A stretch of DNA of 64,000 bases from Echinococcus granulosus (lineage: Eukaryota; Platyhelminthes; Cestoda; Cyclophyllidea; Taeniidae), in assembly GCF_000524195.1 (NCBI RefSeq), contig NW_020170394.1, forward strand, positions 957,845-1,021,844, written 5' to 3'. Below are positions 1-13,500 of this stretch, piece by piece (positions within the stretch are counted from its first letter, which is position 1; the number at the start of each line of letters is the position of its first letter). The notes beneath the pieces were generated by a model. The model was not told where the DNA came from and ran no database searches. It was given only the letters and a program-made list of their open reading frames with translations. The position numbers were made by a program, and so were the translations under genes.

Positions 1-39
1 GCATGCATTTGAGGCATCAACGGCTACGGAACAGTTCGT

Positions 40-417
40 TTAGCTGTTTGTGTCATTTATGAGCATTGCACCCGGTCGGGTGTCCTCCGTTTTAATGAAC
101 ATGGCTGACGCGACTATGAAGGCCGCAACGAAGAAGATGTAGAGCCCGTAGATAAAGAGAATTGTTGCACAAAAGGGCGTCATTTGTGTCCTTCCTGGAG
201 TAGAATGTTTGTCGTAAACCTCCTCATCACTGGTGTCCTCTAATTCCTTAAAACCCTCCTCTGGCTCTTTTGCCTCATCCAACGTTGCTTTGCTGGAGGA
301 AGGGTGTCCCTGCAAAATTTGTGTCATCATCTCGAGTCGCAATTCAGTACTTTCTTTTCACATGAAAAGCACGTCGCCGGATCGATTACTTACTAAGATT
401 GAATCCGAGAAATTCAT
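40..417 (-). CDS. Small single-pass membrane protein, family not recognised
   Basis: On the minus strand an ATG at 417-415 opens an 8-codon exon (417-394). A GTAAGT donor, an 84-base intron and a TTTTGCAG acceptor follow, then a second exon (309-40) ends at TAA. The phases join cleanly and give about 97 residues. The N-terminal half is hydrophilic and acidic (EEGFKELEDTSDEEVYD). One strongly hydrophobic segment follows (about 22 residues, around FCATILFIYGLYIFFVAAF), then a short tail with an N-D-T sequon near the C-terminus. I do not recognise the family. There is no in-frame stop just upstream of the ATG, so this may instead be the last two exons of a longer gene. Confidence 0.45.
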
Positions 418-1368
418 GCTGCGTTGAGGGAAAAATGGGTAGTTGCTTGGATTTTACTACAACTTCAATGGCCCTAAACTGATCTTCCCATTAGTCCACA
501 CCCACATTAATGCTATGGGTTCCTTTTTTAAAACGCCGATTAGGGTAAGAAGGCGTGAAATCAATGCATCAACAGCCATGGCGTACGAAACGGTATGGAG
601 AGTAAGGGCAATTGGAAAGGACTAAAGTAGTACCACTTTATTGAAAGTTAAGTAACTCATAATTGATAATAAACAATAATTTATAAGGCATTTTTTGGCT
701 AATAGGAAAATATTATTAAACAGTACTTCGGTAATGCATTGATGCATTTTTTTGTGCTAAAATATTTGTATGATGCTATTCTCCTGGCCTATAATGCTCC
801 AAAAGTAGGGAGGTTTTGTCAACGCCACAAAAAACTATTAGGCTCTGCACTGCTTGTTGAACTCTTTTGGAAAAAAAATAAGTTCACGCTAATGACATCA
901 AATCGTCGTTTACCAATGCAGACAGGGTCATAAACAACTGTATGAATACATGGGGTGAGATTATTTAGAAGTCAAAAATACTGAATGCGTAGATTGCCTC
1001 ATCATCAGTGGATTTTATGTCCAATTGATGTAATTTTGAATGCATTTCCACGTCAGAATTGAAGGCAAACCATGACGTGCACCCGCAAATGTTTGCACAA
1101 GTGTACCCACGTTTATACGCATGCAGTGCTTATTCGTAGTGTTTGTCTACATGGTATGAGGTACATAGTAATCGGAGGGGGACACTGTGAATAACACCGT
1201 TCTCCAATAGTCCTAACTGGAGCAACATGGTAACATGGTCATCATGCAGCACTCAGAACCATAAGCTGGAAACAAATACCACTGTAGCAATAAAGTTAGA
1301 AAGCAAACAGATTTCGGTGTTCACTGTAGTCCTCGGTTTCGGTAGCGGAGGACGCTTTGGGTCTCCGC

Positions 1369-1432
1369 CATTGTACCTTCATCGAGCGGTCTGACCTCCA
1401 GCTCAAGCTAGTAGCCACAAGCCCTACTGTAA
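1369..1432 (+). repeat. Dispersed repeat X, copy 1
   Basis: This segment resembles 24795-24858 and, more weakly, 42450-42496. Shared pieces are CATTGT(A/G)CCTTC, a CGAG/CTGACC block, and GCTAGTAGCC...AAGCC...TAC.GTA. All three are in the same orientation. The copy runs into the assembly gap, so its 3' end is unknown. Confidence 0.6.
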
Positions 1433-1433
1433 T

Positions 1434-1533
1434 NNNNNNNNNNNNNNNNNNNNNNNNNNNNNNNNNNNNNNNNNNNNNNNNNNNNNNNNNNNNNNNNNNN
1501 NNNNNNNNNNNNNNNNNNNNNNNNNNNNNNNNN
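1434..1533. other. Assembly gap of 100 N
   Basis: Exactly 100 N bases, the usual placeholder for a gap of unknown size. It sits between repeat X and the fold-back repeat, which suggests the assembly broke in repetitive DNA. Confidence 0.99.
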
Positions 1534-1550
1534 ACACTACTGTATGTCGA

Positions 1551-1709
1551 ATATACATATATTCTGCCCGATTATTGTCTTCTTTCTACTTCAGGGGAGT
1601 CTCGGGGAACTACATATGTTTCTTCAAGTTAAGGTGGCAATGATTAATGTAGTGGTCCGAGACTTCCCTGAAGTAGAAGACATAATAAACGGGCAGAATA
1701 TACCTATGT
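1551..1709. repeat. Imperfect fold-back (inverted) repeat
   Basis: The left arm (1551-1605) and right arm (1656-1709) are imperfect reverse complements of about 55 bases, separated by a spacer of about 50 bases. Matching blocks include ATTCTGCCCG with CGGGCAGAAT, and CTACTTCAGG with CCCTGAAGTAG. A third single copy of the arm lies at 46381-46431. Paired arms plus a solo arm elsewhere suggest a fold-back or miniature inverted-repeat element. No target-site duplication was established. Confidence 0.75.
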
Positions 1710-2612
1710 TCGCCATAAAGACAGGATTAAGGCTACTGGTATTGCCCAGAGGCCAGACCGCTCGGCAAAGGCACAATAGCGGAGCAGCTAAGTGGCCCCG
1801 TTATCAGAATCGGGAGTTAAATAACCAACGTACTGCATCAGAACAAGTTGCAAAAACTTACGCTTCTTTAAACCTGTCATAAAGGTAAGTGAAGAAGAAA
1901 TACATTGAACTGAGAAGGCAGATGTCTTTCCGAAAGCGTAAGTAAATTGAAAGTCATTAGAAATTCAGAAGCCTCAATTGCTCATAGGAGCTAATGAAAT
2001 AAAAGAATATGCCTACCAGAATTTAGACAAGGTTGGAGTCCAGGAAAAATCATGTAAGGAATTGCAGGAAATATAGGTGAATAATTAACAATATAGGTGG
2101 AAGGGTTTGATAATCTTTTTGTCTATACTCTGACTCATTCGAGTGTTGGGTTCACGCCGGGTGCGCTTTAACTCAAAGGCATGATCTTTTGGTTAAAAGT
2201 TTCATCTAGAAGTGCCATCCCTTCTACCCTGGTCTACTACAATTACAGTGAAAACGCAGGAAGCTGCGAAGATTTAAAAAGCAAAGTAATTTGAGACGGC
2301 AGTTGCAATATACTAATTATTTTAACTAATTATTCATTTAAAATTGTATTGGTGGGCAGGCACAAATGTTTGTAGACAAAACAGATCAATTTTTGTAGCA
2401 GAAGTTATTTAGGAAAAAATGAAAGTTAATGAAATGCATATTTGAAAAATTAATTTTTGATTACTAAGGTAGTCCATGTGCTTAAACTGAGAGACTCTGA
2501 TTTTACGTGAAACAATGCACGAGTTGTAACGTCCTTCAAATGTTTAAATTTGTCAAGTTCGGTAGCCTGACATTAAGAAAAGGGACCGTGATATTGACTT
2601 GGGTCTTGACGG

Positions 2613-5600
2613 ATGGCATTGCCCGGTTCAGCCGAATACTACTGTCCACGGCTTTTGGATTATTTTCTAATTATTGGCCCACAGAAAAACGTTGAAAACG
2701 TGACCGACCCATACAAGGGTGCTATTTTAAAGCAATTTCCTCCATTAGAACATGAGGACTTTCCTTTGCCCCTCGAAACTGTTTATTTTTGTCAACCCGA
2801 TTCTTTGACTCGTGAAGATATTCAGGACTTGCTTTTATCGGTAAGACAGTTTAACTTTAATTTGCTTTAGGACACATCTTCTTTCCTATTTACACTCACG
2901 GATAAGGACAAAAATAGGATAAGATATGGGGTTTGCTTAAATTTCGCGTGCTATTTAAAGTGGGTATGTTAAATAGCGCCGTCCTTGAGATTTTTGAATA
3001 CTTGTGTTAAAAGTTCTATTAATAGGATTTTGAGTTCTTATGCATTTAGCACCATAATACTTACTTACATCCCTTCTTTCGATTGCTGTCTCTAAGGCTG
3101 GATCGGAATCCGCGATTTCTCTTATATCGTTTTGCATAATTACCCACCATCCGATGTTTTCGGGCTTTCGTCGCTGCTTGAATACCGTCAAGGAAATGAT
3201 TGATTGTTTGCCTGGGTTCGGACGACTAATAGGTGCTCAGACGTGGTAGGCAAAAAGCTCCTCAATTACTAATCGATTAATGCAACCATGAGGGATATTT
3301 TCAACTTGTTTCCTTAGGAATCTAGAAAATTTCTGGGATTTATTTTTGTATGGCGAATGGAATGATCAAAATGTTACGAACGCTGAAGCTTTGATCGCGG
3401 TTCAGTTGGAAAAGTGGATTTTACGGCTTTTGAGTACTCCAGCGCCCGTTCCTGGCAGCACTTTTATTAAAGTAAGTATTAAGCCCCTATCATTTTACAA
3501 TTATTCGCCACAGGATTTCATGTTCAGTGTTTATTAATTATTTTGAAAGTACTCTTCTGATATTGACCAATACTTCTGGTTTTCTGACGTATGTTTAGAT
3601 ATAGCAATAACATTTCGATACACTGAGCTTCATTGAGATGACTTTTGTTCATCTGAAAAATTTTCTGAAAACTATCCTGAACGATTTGGTCCATTACAAA
3701 TGCTTGTGCTTGTTAAACAACAAAACAATGGTAGCAAAATTAATTAACGACGCAGTTGTGATCAGCATTGAGTAAATATTTTATAATGCTTTAGCTCAAG
3801 TTGTTGCCAGAAGAAGTGGAACCTCCTTTAATATTTGCGATGCCAGATAAAAGTCGTCTGTCACTCGTGGATTTCTCCTTCTATCTTCCAATGGAACTGC
3901 TGAGCATTCAAAACTGCCTCCAAGTCATCTTAGCTATTTTGCTTGAGCAAAAGGTATTCTCTTGTGCATTTCTGTACAGAATGATAAAGTATAACTGAAG
4001 TACTTATCGACCCTCGAAATCGTGGCTCCAGTAACGCTTATATCAATATAATGAGGTTTTTTGTTTTACCCTTCTTTTTGGTTATTCTTTCGTTGTGAAT
4101 TTCTACCTTCTCCTTTGTAGATTTTGCTTAGATCAAGGGATTACAATGCTCTCACCATGTGTATACTAGCGTTGACGAAGATGCTCTATCCATTGCAGTA
4201 TATGTTTCCTGTAATTCCACTCCTTCCAACGTCCCTTCCTAATGCTGAACAGGTGAGTTATTCATTCAAACACCAAGTCATCATTCAAAGAATTATTTTT
4301 AAATTCATGTGCTCAAATTATTGCAATTTATCTTTTTTTCATGCCCGGATTATTCGATGCTTGTTTTAAAAATATTATAATATGAAAGAAGGCATTATTG
4401 AAGAAGGCTTTATCCAGAAAAAACAGTCTTAAACTAAACATTAGTATGATAGTGTAGATCGGGTACTGCATAAAACACAAATCTCTGCCTAAACAGTGCA
4501 TCAGCCACTAACGACTCCCATGCAGCTTAACGACATTCTAAAATGCTGATGCTCTTGTAAAAAATCTTCATTCTTCAGATTCTCTTATCACCAACGCCCT
4601 TCCTTATCGGCATACCTTCGAGTTTCTTAAAAGAAAAAGGTCAGCACGTTCCATTGTCAGAAATTTTGCTGGTGGATATTGATTCTGGGCAGGTCAGCTT
4701 TCCATTTTTTGTAACAATATCTACTCGGTTTAAAGTTTTAGTGCTTTGTGATTGAGGTTTTTTGTGAACTAAAGTGTACTTACGAATACATAGTTTTAAC
4801 CCACAATATATTTTTGCACCCAATTCACAAGTAATGTCGGGGTTTTCATGGATTTGTTGCATACTTCAAGAGCACGAGGTCCTTTAGCCTAGGGCAGCTT
4901 TGCCTCTGGAATAAATTTTTATTGCTTCGAATGTTCGTCTAGCGCGGACGTTTTGGTCGCTTATATTTTACATGCCTTCAATAATTATGTTTGTTTTACA
5001 ATGTAATTTAAATAAAAAACACCTTATGCTTCAGCTAATTTACGGAAGTTCACTTCCACCACTTCCTGACTTTCCCACCCAAGAAAAGAATAACTTGTGT
5101 AACCAATTGCTGTGTGTAAGTTTATGTCTCGAGTGCCACATTTCAAACATTCTGATACATTTACTTGCAATCTTTTTCTACCAGTGGCGTTTCGCGAACC
5201 ACCCTTCTTTTTGAAAATAGGTGATGCGCATTTGAATAATGCATCCATTGCTAGTTCTGTCACTTTCGCAATTAAGCATTTGAAAAGGCACTTTTGTTCT
5301 GTAACACGAATTTAGTTCCTTCAAACTTGTATCGTTTGCTTTTAACTTTTTAAACCGCTACCTAGAACTGAGCAAAGGCCATTGTGTTGTTTGGCCTTTT
5401 CGGGACACGTCTTTCATTAAATCTTTTTCGTTTGTAAAAGGCATTGGAATTGATGAAAAAAGGCACAAATTTGTCACCTGATGCCATTGTCAACTTGATT
5501 ACGCGGCCTCAACGACCGACCATTGATGACTCTGATCCCGGTGCCTCAGATCCCACCTGCGCAACAGACTACGTTACTCCCGTCGATGTTGATATAATTG

Positions 5601-7551
5601 ATGTGGCAACACGGGTTGCCATGGTGGGTCCACTCTATATCATTACTACCTTCGTTATTTTGCTTTATTTTCATCTAGCACCACTTTTGTGCACATCAAT
5701 TTAATAAAGCAAATGTATTTCCTCGGTTTTAAGGGTGGACTCTAAGTGTTTTTATCTGCAAAAGTTGGCGCCATTGAGCAGTTGATCGAACCCGTGCATA
5801 ATTAATTTTAAGTGTGTTTAACAACGGTCTGCTGGTGAAGTTCATAATTTGCTTCGTGCAGTTAATTTATACGTCCCATGGTAGTTGTGTCGTCGTCTAT
5901 AGCAAGTAAATTGTGTTGGTGGACGCTTTAGTCACATGAGGTGCGGTTTTTATTGAAATTTTTTGCATTAACTTACATGCTGTCACCGCGTCCTGACTAA
6001 GAGCACAAACTGTTGATGTAGTGAAGTTGCTGATTTTGCATGCCTCACTATTCTCGAGGTAAAACGGTGTTTGACAAGGTGCGAACACTACAAATAGATT
6101 GATTTTAACTAATTTTATGAAAATACAGCGAACGCTATGTGCAAAATACTATAGAAGCTGAGGTAAAAGTGCCAAAATGAGGTTGATAGTAACCAATATT
6201 ATTGGTAGTTACAAGAAAATTTTGACATTCTACGGATGCACCACGCACTGTTCGCACGAATGCTTGATCAAGGACCAAAATTCCCGATGCTGGCATGCTA
6301 TAGGTCTTTAGTTTCAGTTTTTCGATGCGAGTTTACTGGATTGACTTCGACAAAGTATTTATAAAAGAGGAGTCGCCTCACTTACTGATCTCAAAAATCT
6401 TTCCTTGTGGCATTTGACTCGACTGCGTTTGCTTTGTTCGTTGTTTTGTATCTCGCTTTAATACGTGCAACCGACAGCCCTTTTTATTTTTGATATTATC
6501 TCACCACCTAATAGCCTTCATAATTATGTCTACACGCACCTGGTGGGTTATCTGCAATGACCAATTGTGATGGTCTTCGCTACGCGTAATGCAGGAACTT
6601 TTTTTCCGATTTAGGTGCGCTTTCTCAATTCTCCGGCTATTCTTGGTGACTTCACTGAGCACACGCGAACCCTGCGCCTCTTTCCACGTCCAGTTGTCAC
6701 ATTCCAATATGCCTCCTTCATGCGGTCTCGTCCGGCCATATATCCCTTTACTCAAAAACTTGCGAAAACGCAGGTTCGCATCTCCTACAATGGTATTTTA
6801 GATACCACGAGTGGCCAATGTCTACTGGAGCCTTAGTTTGGTGCTGCGAATCTTAAAAAAGTGTTTACAGATTGTACTGCTTCAGTTCGGCAGGGGTCTA
6901 AAGCATGTTTAAATGACTAATGGACTCTCCTGAATTGGACAGTATTGGAGACTGAACGATTTTGAAGCACGATTCGCTTATGTTCCAAGCTAGAAAAATA
7001 CTTGCAAATTTGTAGTACGTGCTGCCAGTTTGCCTGGAAGCAAGTCGCACGGCTGCACCGCGTGAAACAAGAGACGACAACTGGCGACGTATTTGGACTT
7101 CCATGCATCCCTTTGCATTTAGAAGTAGAGCGCATCCGCATGGAGCTAGTTTTAGTGGTTTAAAATACTTCAACAACATTACCGGAAGAAATGCGTCCTC
7201 AAGCTATAAATGTAAAGTGTGCGTTAGCAACCCAGTTGGCTTTTGTTAATTAACATGATTTAAAGATCGCCGTGAATATAATGGACTAAACCGATTTCTC
7301 TGTTGACTTACTGTTCAAATAAGTTTTTATCAGTGATGAAAATGTTGCACTTTAGGCCGTTGAATATTTGTCCGAGTGGAGTCTCTACCCGGAAAACGAA
7401 GTTTTTCAACGCATCCATGCAGGTATTTTTGATCCACTACTTATCGGGGACAAACCAAAGTGGTTCTGTTCGGAACTGGTTCCGGTCGATTTCAAAGTTT
7501 ACGACGATTCAGACACTTGTTTGATCCACTTGGGATGTTGCAAGAATAGAA
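2613..7551 (+). CDS. MADD: MADD exons 1-11: tripartite DENN module
   Basis: Exons: 2613-2840, 2871-2963, 3097-3245, 3318-3471, 3795-3953, 4121-4252, 4579-4692, 5035-5115, 5441-5623, 6615-6773 and 7356-7551. Splice phases agree across all ten joins. Together they encode about 549 residues, matching the upstream, core and downstream DENN parts of MADD. Examples are [20 protein letters not shown] (exon 3), [20 protein letters not shown] (exon 6) and the dDENN-side block [20 protein letters not shown] (exon 10). The human insert after the first DENN block, a long charged Gly/Ser stretch, is almost absent here. This module is expected to carry the Rab exchange activity. Confidence 0.95.
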
Positions 7552-10500
7552 GTGAGGCACTTTTCCATGCATTGAAATTGTAACGGTAATTAGTGCCTGA
7601 TGTAAGCAGTTGTTATGTACACGAAACGAGAGTCTTTTTATGAGTTGATGTACTGCTTCTTTTCAAAAATACATGCGTCAACTGGGACATTAAATTATTG
7701 TTAGGTCATACACATTCGAGGGTTCAACATTCTTTCACGATGGATCAGAAGATTAAGTTCATGTCTCTACGACGATAGCACTACCTTCCTTGGTACCATT
7801 ACGCCAAGTCTACATATCTTCTTTATATCATACAGAATGACAGGTGTTTGGTTCGATTTACTTAGATCCCTGGGCTGTTGAAAATATCCGCCTTGAACCC
7901 TGGCTCTGTGAAAAAGTTAACGGCGAATTATTGCGATGCAATGGTATGTCATTTTTGAAATCCAATTCCACAATATTTGGCTCCAATATTTGCGATGCTC
8001 ATTTGGTTAGGACAACTTTGGTCTCCGTATAGGTCTAAGCGTGTCGGATTTTATGTCCAAAATATTTTGGGTTGCATCTATGGATGCGTTCCATTCTTTC
8101 CTACCATTTCACCGTTATGAGTAAGGAATAAAGGTCTCTTTGAAGTTATCATGTTTAAGCTGGTTAGCTTAACAAAATTGGCTGTCATAATTAGAGTGAC
8201 TACTTACAGACATTTGAAATTATTAGGCCTAATTTTAGGTCTGTGCACAGACTACATAGGAACTCGTCTCACTGTTCTTGATAACTTTGATTTTTCCCCA
8301 AAAATTCCACTACATTTCAAATAAATTTTGGGTTATTGGATTGACAGTGCCTATTTTCACAATCACTCAATTACCATTACTAATGTATTAGACTCCTTGT
8401 AATGTACCACCTTCAGCGATCTCTTGCGCCTGTTTCAGATTCCACTGATCAGTCGCAATGCGCTCGAAGCCTTTTAGTGAACTACCGCGAATTCTTTTCT
8501 GCCCCGCGCGGGGTGGAGGAGGCTGCCGCCTATGCTCGAGTCATCCGCGAACACGAGGCCTCTGGGAGGAAGGGCCGTCGGCCCTCGGTCTCGTCGCGAG
8601 ATCACACCACAGTACCATCATGTTCAGAGCATATTTCCGATGATACCCTTTCTTCTAGCCCCTCCGAAAGTGATGACAATTCAGATAAGGTTCGGTGTGT
8701 TTTTTCTTCGACTGGATTTTGATTTCCCCCAAAAATTATGCATTTGATTTAGTCAAATTTCGACAGATACGATGCCACTTTGCAGATGGAACCTGTGCTC
8801 TATCCTAGTTACATTTTTTCTTCCTTATGCTCACGATTAGGTGCACAATAAAGGATGTGAGTGAAGTATTTGATGGAGGTCAGTCATACCTCCCGTATAC
8901 ATTTGTCATTTTCTTCGAACGTTTTGCGCAAATCACCGTATTGCCTTGCAAAATCGCCATCCGATTATGAATGTCTTGGCTGGTTGTGTGAAACGAGTAA
9001 TAACTTCCGGAAAATACTTTTCTTTTGTAGTCAAGCCTGTGGATGCTGTTGATAGTCTTATTGTTTTTTTTTTTCAAAAGTGAACCATCCTTTTAAGTGA
9101 GTCGACATTTCCGAAGTAGGTAGGAATGCATTTCAGAAATAGTAGAGTCTACTGCACCCTACTCCATCATAATGGCTTTTACTTGCAGTAAAACAGGTTT
9201 CTGACTGATTTAAACAATTATTTTCAATCAGGATGATTCCGATATCTGGGATTTGAAATGGTCGATGTCGATGAACCCTGCCGGAGCGACTGAGGCACCT
9301 TCAACTGTAGGTTATTTACCACCTAATGCATATTTTGCAGGGGATCCATTGTGGAGTTTTCTCTGAATTAATAAATCGTATTGCGTACCTGCTTTTAACG
9401 AGAATAGAAGCGCCTAAAATTGTGGAAAATCTCCCTAGACATGAAAGTAGCCTTTAGGTGGGGCATTACCGTGATGAAACGGTGATACCGACCACTTTCG
9501 CTTAGCGTCAGTACTAATAAATCCCAGTTTTTCCTTCATTTTGTTCTAGAGTCCGGTGGGGAACACGTACGTCGCATGATAATTTAATCACAGTGCTCGT
9601 TCTTTTGCCATCATTGACACCTTTTTAACATTCACGTGGAACTTTTAGTATGCCTACTGGAAGGAAGTCTGCATACAAAAAGCCTGCAACCAATGGAGGT
9701 GTTATTCGCCCTGAAGGGATCAAACTGGATAAACTTACGAAGAAAGGGTCCTTCCCATGGAGTTCCAAAAACGATAGTGAGCTGGTTCGATTCGTTTGAT
9801 TCCCAAACTCACCTCATCTTATTCTCCTCATATCTTCCCAAAATGAGTGCTTGGTTCGAAAAGTAGATAAATCAGCCAGGAGATTGAAAAATTCATTTTG
9901 AGATTGGGAATATACAGCAATTGATGTAAAAGTTTTTTTCATTACGTGGGCTCGCTGTTTCACTCCTGTTAAAACTTGGTCTTTTTTTTTAAATCCGCAG
10001 ATGGGACAGGTTTGGTGGGGCGTGAGGCGGAAGATGATGTGGATGAACTGAATCTGGGAGCGCATCTCTTAACAAACCTCTCGGACGCCATCTCGGGTGC
10101 TAACAACATTTTCTCCAAGATTCTCAGTAAATTGATCTCCCTTACAGTGCCAATGCTTGCTAATGTCCGGCTATTGAGCAAACACCAGGGATTCTTGGTT
10201 TATTCGAGTGATTAGAAAACCTTTTTTACAGTCTCAGTTTACTCCAACATACTGTTCACTTATCCGCAACACAGGTTGTATTAGGGAAGATCGTTTCGGC
10301 TCTTTTTATTGTACTCATCAATTCCCCTCATCCGATCCAGTAAGAGAACGTTTTTGTACTTTTTTGTCCGATTTTTTACTTATGCAGCTCAACCACAGAG
10401 CATAATACAGAAGTCAAGGGAGTTTATCCAATTGCCGAAGCTATCAAGACGAAAGGATTCATCGTCAAAAACTGCTACAGACGGTGAAACAAAGGGGACA

Positions 10501-13500
10501 AGCAAGAGACTTAAATCACTGTCTAATCAAAGTCAAAGGCGACAGATAGCTCTTAGCAGACTCATGTGGACGTCATTCGACGAGAAGAGGCGAGTTAAAC
10601 ATTAACATGATGTTTTATAAGCAATTGACACTAAGTGAGGTATTACCTCTCTGATACCTTTAAAAGAAAAGACAGAAAGAGACTGGCTGGTGGTGTTTCA
10701 GACTAATCTTACAAATTCGATTCACTATTTCTTTTCTGAGTATTTTATCGTCGTCTGCCGTTGCGCGATGCTAGCAGATTATTTGAAATGTGTTAAAATT
10801 TTTCATGATTAGATTAGTCGATTAAATGTGGTTTTGCAGTTCAGAGAAGCAGGAGATGCTGAAACAGCTGACGCAGGCCATATGGTCGGGCGATAGAGTG
10901 GGTCTTCGCACGAAACACGAGGTGCAGAGTCTCATGGAAGACGAGCGCTACCGAAACTACGTCCTCGTAAAGCTGCTCGCCGAATCTTACGAATTCCACT
11001 ACGAACCGGAGTTGCATGTCCCCAATGTGGTGGGTTTTGCGTCAGTATGCACCCTTTATTCAACACCTGCTTTCTACAGCAGTTGCACAGCCCAATAGGT
11101 CGCGTCTTTTCTAATTTTCTCCTTTAAAAATCCATTCTTCAAACTTAAAACACGCTAGTAAGCCTAAACCGTATCACGGTTACTAGTACTGCTGAAGTCT
11201 GGGAACCGACTGAAGAGCAACTGCTTCGCGCTACCTGATTAACATGTTTTCTTATTGTTTTCAATATTTTTGGTATGGACTGAACTGGATAACAATCATT
11301 TGATTTTATATCTGGAGCTGTAGTGAAGATGGCAGTGTTAACTACTGAAGTTACAGTTTTTTTATTTAGAGTATCCAGATTTATTCGTGATTGGGCACAT
11401 TCCTATAGGAATTTCACTTGCTGCAATACTCTCTCCTTTAATCTGAAGGCATTTGATAATTCTTACTTGCAGTTGCTGTTGCCTCTTCTTGATTTTTAAT
11501 GATCTTTTCCTCCGTATTTCCATCCGACAAAAAAGTTCTCTTTAAAAGACCGAGGCTGGGTTCCGGTTTTCGTTCTTCACGTCGTTTGGCTATGGTGCTT
11601 TTTGGGCACTTTTCAACACCGAATTGTCTTCTTATTTTGTGTCCAAAGTAGAAAAAATTTTGATTTTTTTGCCACCTACTTTTCGACAGTTGGGTGCTGG
11701 CGTTTTTCAGCCATTTAAATCTACATAACATTACATATACTTAACAGTACGCGATGCCTTTGGTCTACCATTAGATTAATCATCCTGATGTCACACGTAC
11801 TGGATCTGTACAACGTAAAGGGTTTATGCGAATAATGCGCTGCCCGTAGTTCATGCTTTAGCGACAGTAGCCTACCCCCTCGGCTGATCACTTTTTGAAT
11901 GCTAAAAACAATGTATTCCGAGAATAAGTTTAGATAAACTTAATTAACCATGCAGACCTATTTTGTAAAATCCTGTAGAGCTTAAAATATGCCTGGGCTT
12001 CGTATGGCGTGTATATGTGTGCACCTATGATATTTAAGGAAGATGCAGCAGGATGTGCGTCCAAGCTTGATTGCATACTTTAGTTTCTAACCTCATTTTA
12101 TTCGCAATCGCCCTCCTACGCTGATGACTGTGATTTTAAGTTGCATGTTTGAGTTCCTTCTACTTATTTTCCTTTTTATAGGCCCTCCAGGACATCCTGA
12201 TGTTCCGCCACTTGGTGTGGCTCACGAAGGCCGTGATCTGCGGCTACGAGCGCAATTGGGTAGACCGCGGCATTCATGGCGTAGGCAGTGCATTTCTCCT
12301 CCTCGAACTAGCGCATACACACTTCTGGGACCAGTCTATCGCCCTCGAGCACGAGCTCAAAACCTCCAAGCAGAGGGTAAGTCTGAGTTCACTCCATAGT
12401 TCCCCCGCTCAAGTGTGCATAAATCCCGAATTGGACTAACTTTTTGAGAATTACCCCTGAATAATGACGCATCAAAACAAAGTATTACTTCTCAGAAAGT
12501 ACCCAACATCTTAGCTGCAACCACTCTCACACCAAAACCATTTTTTTGCTTAACTAGCCGTCATCTGTTCAAGGAAGTGAGGAAGATTTATTCACAATGA
12601 AATCGAAGAAGAATCCACTTGAGAGCTTATGTAAGTCAACTTCCACCGTATGGTTTTTAAACAGCAGTATTAAGTCGGATATGCTTTTGTGCTATCCCAA
12701 CAATTGTTGCCATTATTTCGCCTGCATCCAACTTTGCAGAGTGCATAGTCATAAAAGATAATTTGGACTCCCGGAAATTTCATTTTAATGTCTCATTGGT
12801 TGATTACTTCCGTGGGTCTTCTTCCGTGAGTGATTTTCCTTTGCTTAGAAGCATGAAATCTCGTTCCTAATTGTTTCACCCACTTCGAAGTAGTGGGTTC
12901 GTTTTGAGGTACGACTGTTCACAAAGCGGTGTCGGGATAAGCGGCAAAATGAAGTCACCTTGAGTTCGAATTGGAACTGCATGGTATTCTTTAGTGTGGC
13001 AATGTTTGTTCGCGTATAAGAAGTTTTGACAAAGGAAAAATTATTAGCCAAGTGTTTGGAGCGGTGATGTCAACCAATTCCAGGGTGCTAATTGGAAAGT
13101 CAGTACAAAGACATCTATTTTTTATATTAATTCATGTGGATGATTTGGCTTCTGTCCCACAATAAATAGTTTAAAAACGCGATTTAAACACCGACAAGTG
13201 TGTTTGCTGCTAAAAGTTTGGTCAACCATCGTCTTCTCACAGACCTATACATGTAACATACGCACTTCATCTGTTTTGCAGAAACGTCAGCGAAACTATG
13301 GTGCAGCTTTAAAGCACCGGGCTGTTTAATAATTGAAATGAAGTCTGCAGATGAACTCTGTATGCATCACTTTATCTTCAGTCTGTCAACATTGAGTGCT
13401 TTAGCCATAGTTAAAAGGTACTGAGACACGTGCTAATAAATACAAATATTTATTTGTTTGTTTGCATTGGAAACGGTGGTAAAGTTCTCCCTTGTACTGC

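Larger units (their letters stand above)
418..2612. other. Intergenic region with repeats and an assembly gap
   Basis: No convincing coding exon was seen on either strand. The stretch holds one copy of a dispersed repeat (1369-1432), a 100-base run of N, and a fold-back inverted repeat (1551-1709). The rest is AT-rich. It should contain the promoter and 5' untranslated region of MADD, but no core promoter element stands out. Confidence 0.6.

Noticed and set aside
2955..3191. 78-codon open frame on the minus strand
   Set aside because: It overlaps MADD exon 3, whose plus-strand translation matches the family.
5796..5806. GCATAATTAAT, resembling a POU class IV binding site, in a MADD intron
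   Set aside because: One AT-rich 11-mer in 64 kb is not evidence of regulation.
7844..7943. Exon-like stretch with an acceptor and donor ([10 protein letters not shown]...) inside the MADD gene
   Set aside because: Its phase does not fit between exon 11 (ending 7551) and the exon at 8439, which join each other in phase. The peptide has no match in MADD. It could be a rare alternative exon.
9780..9800. GGTTCGATTC, resembling a tRNA B box
   Set aside because: No T-arm stem, A box or acceptor stem can be drawn around it, and it lies at the edge of a MADD exon.
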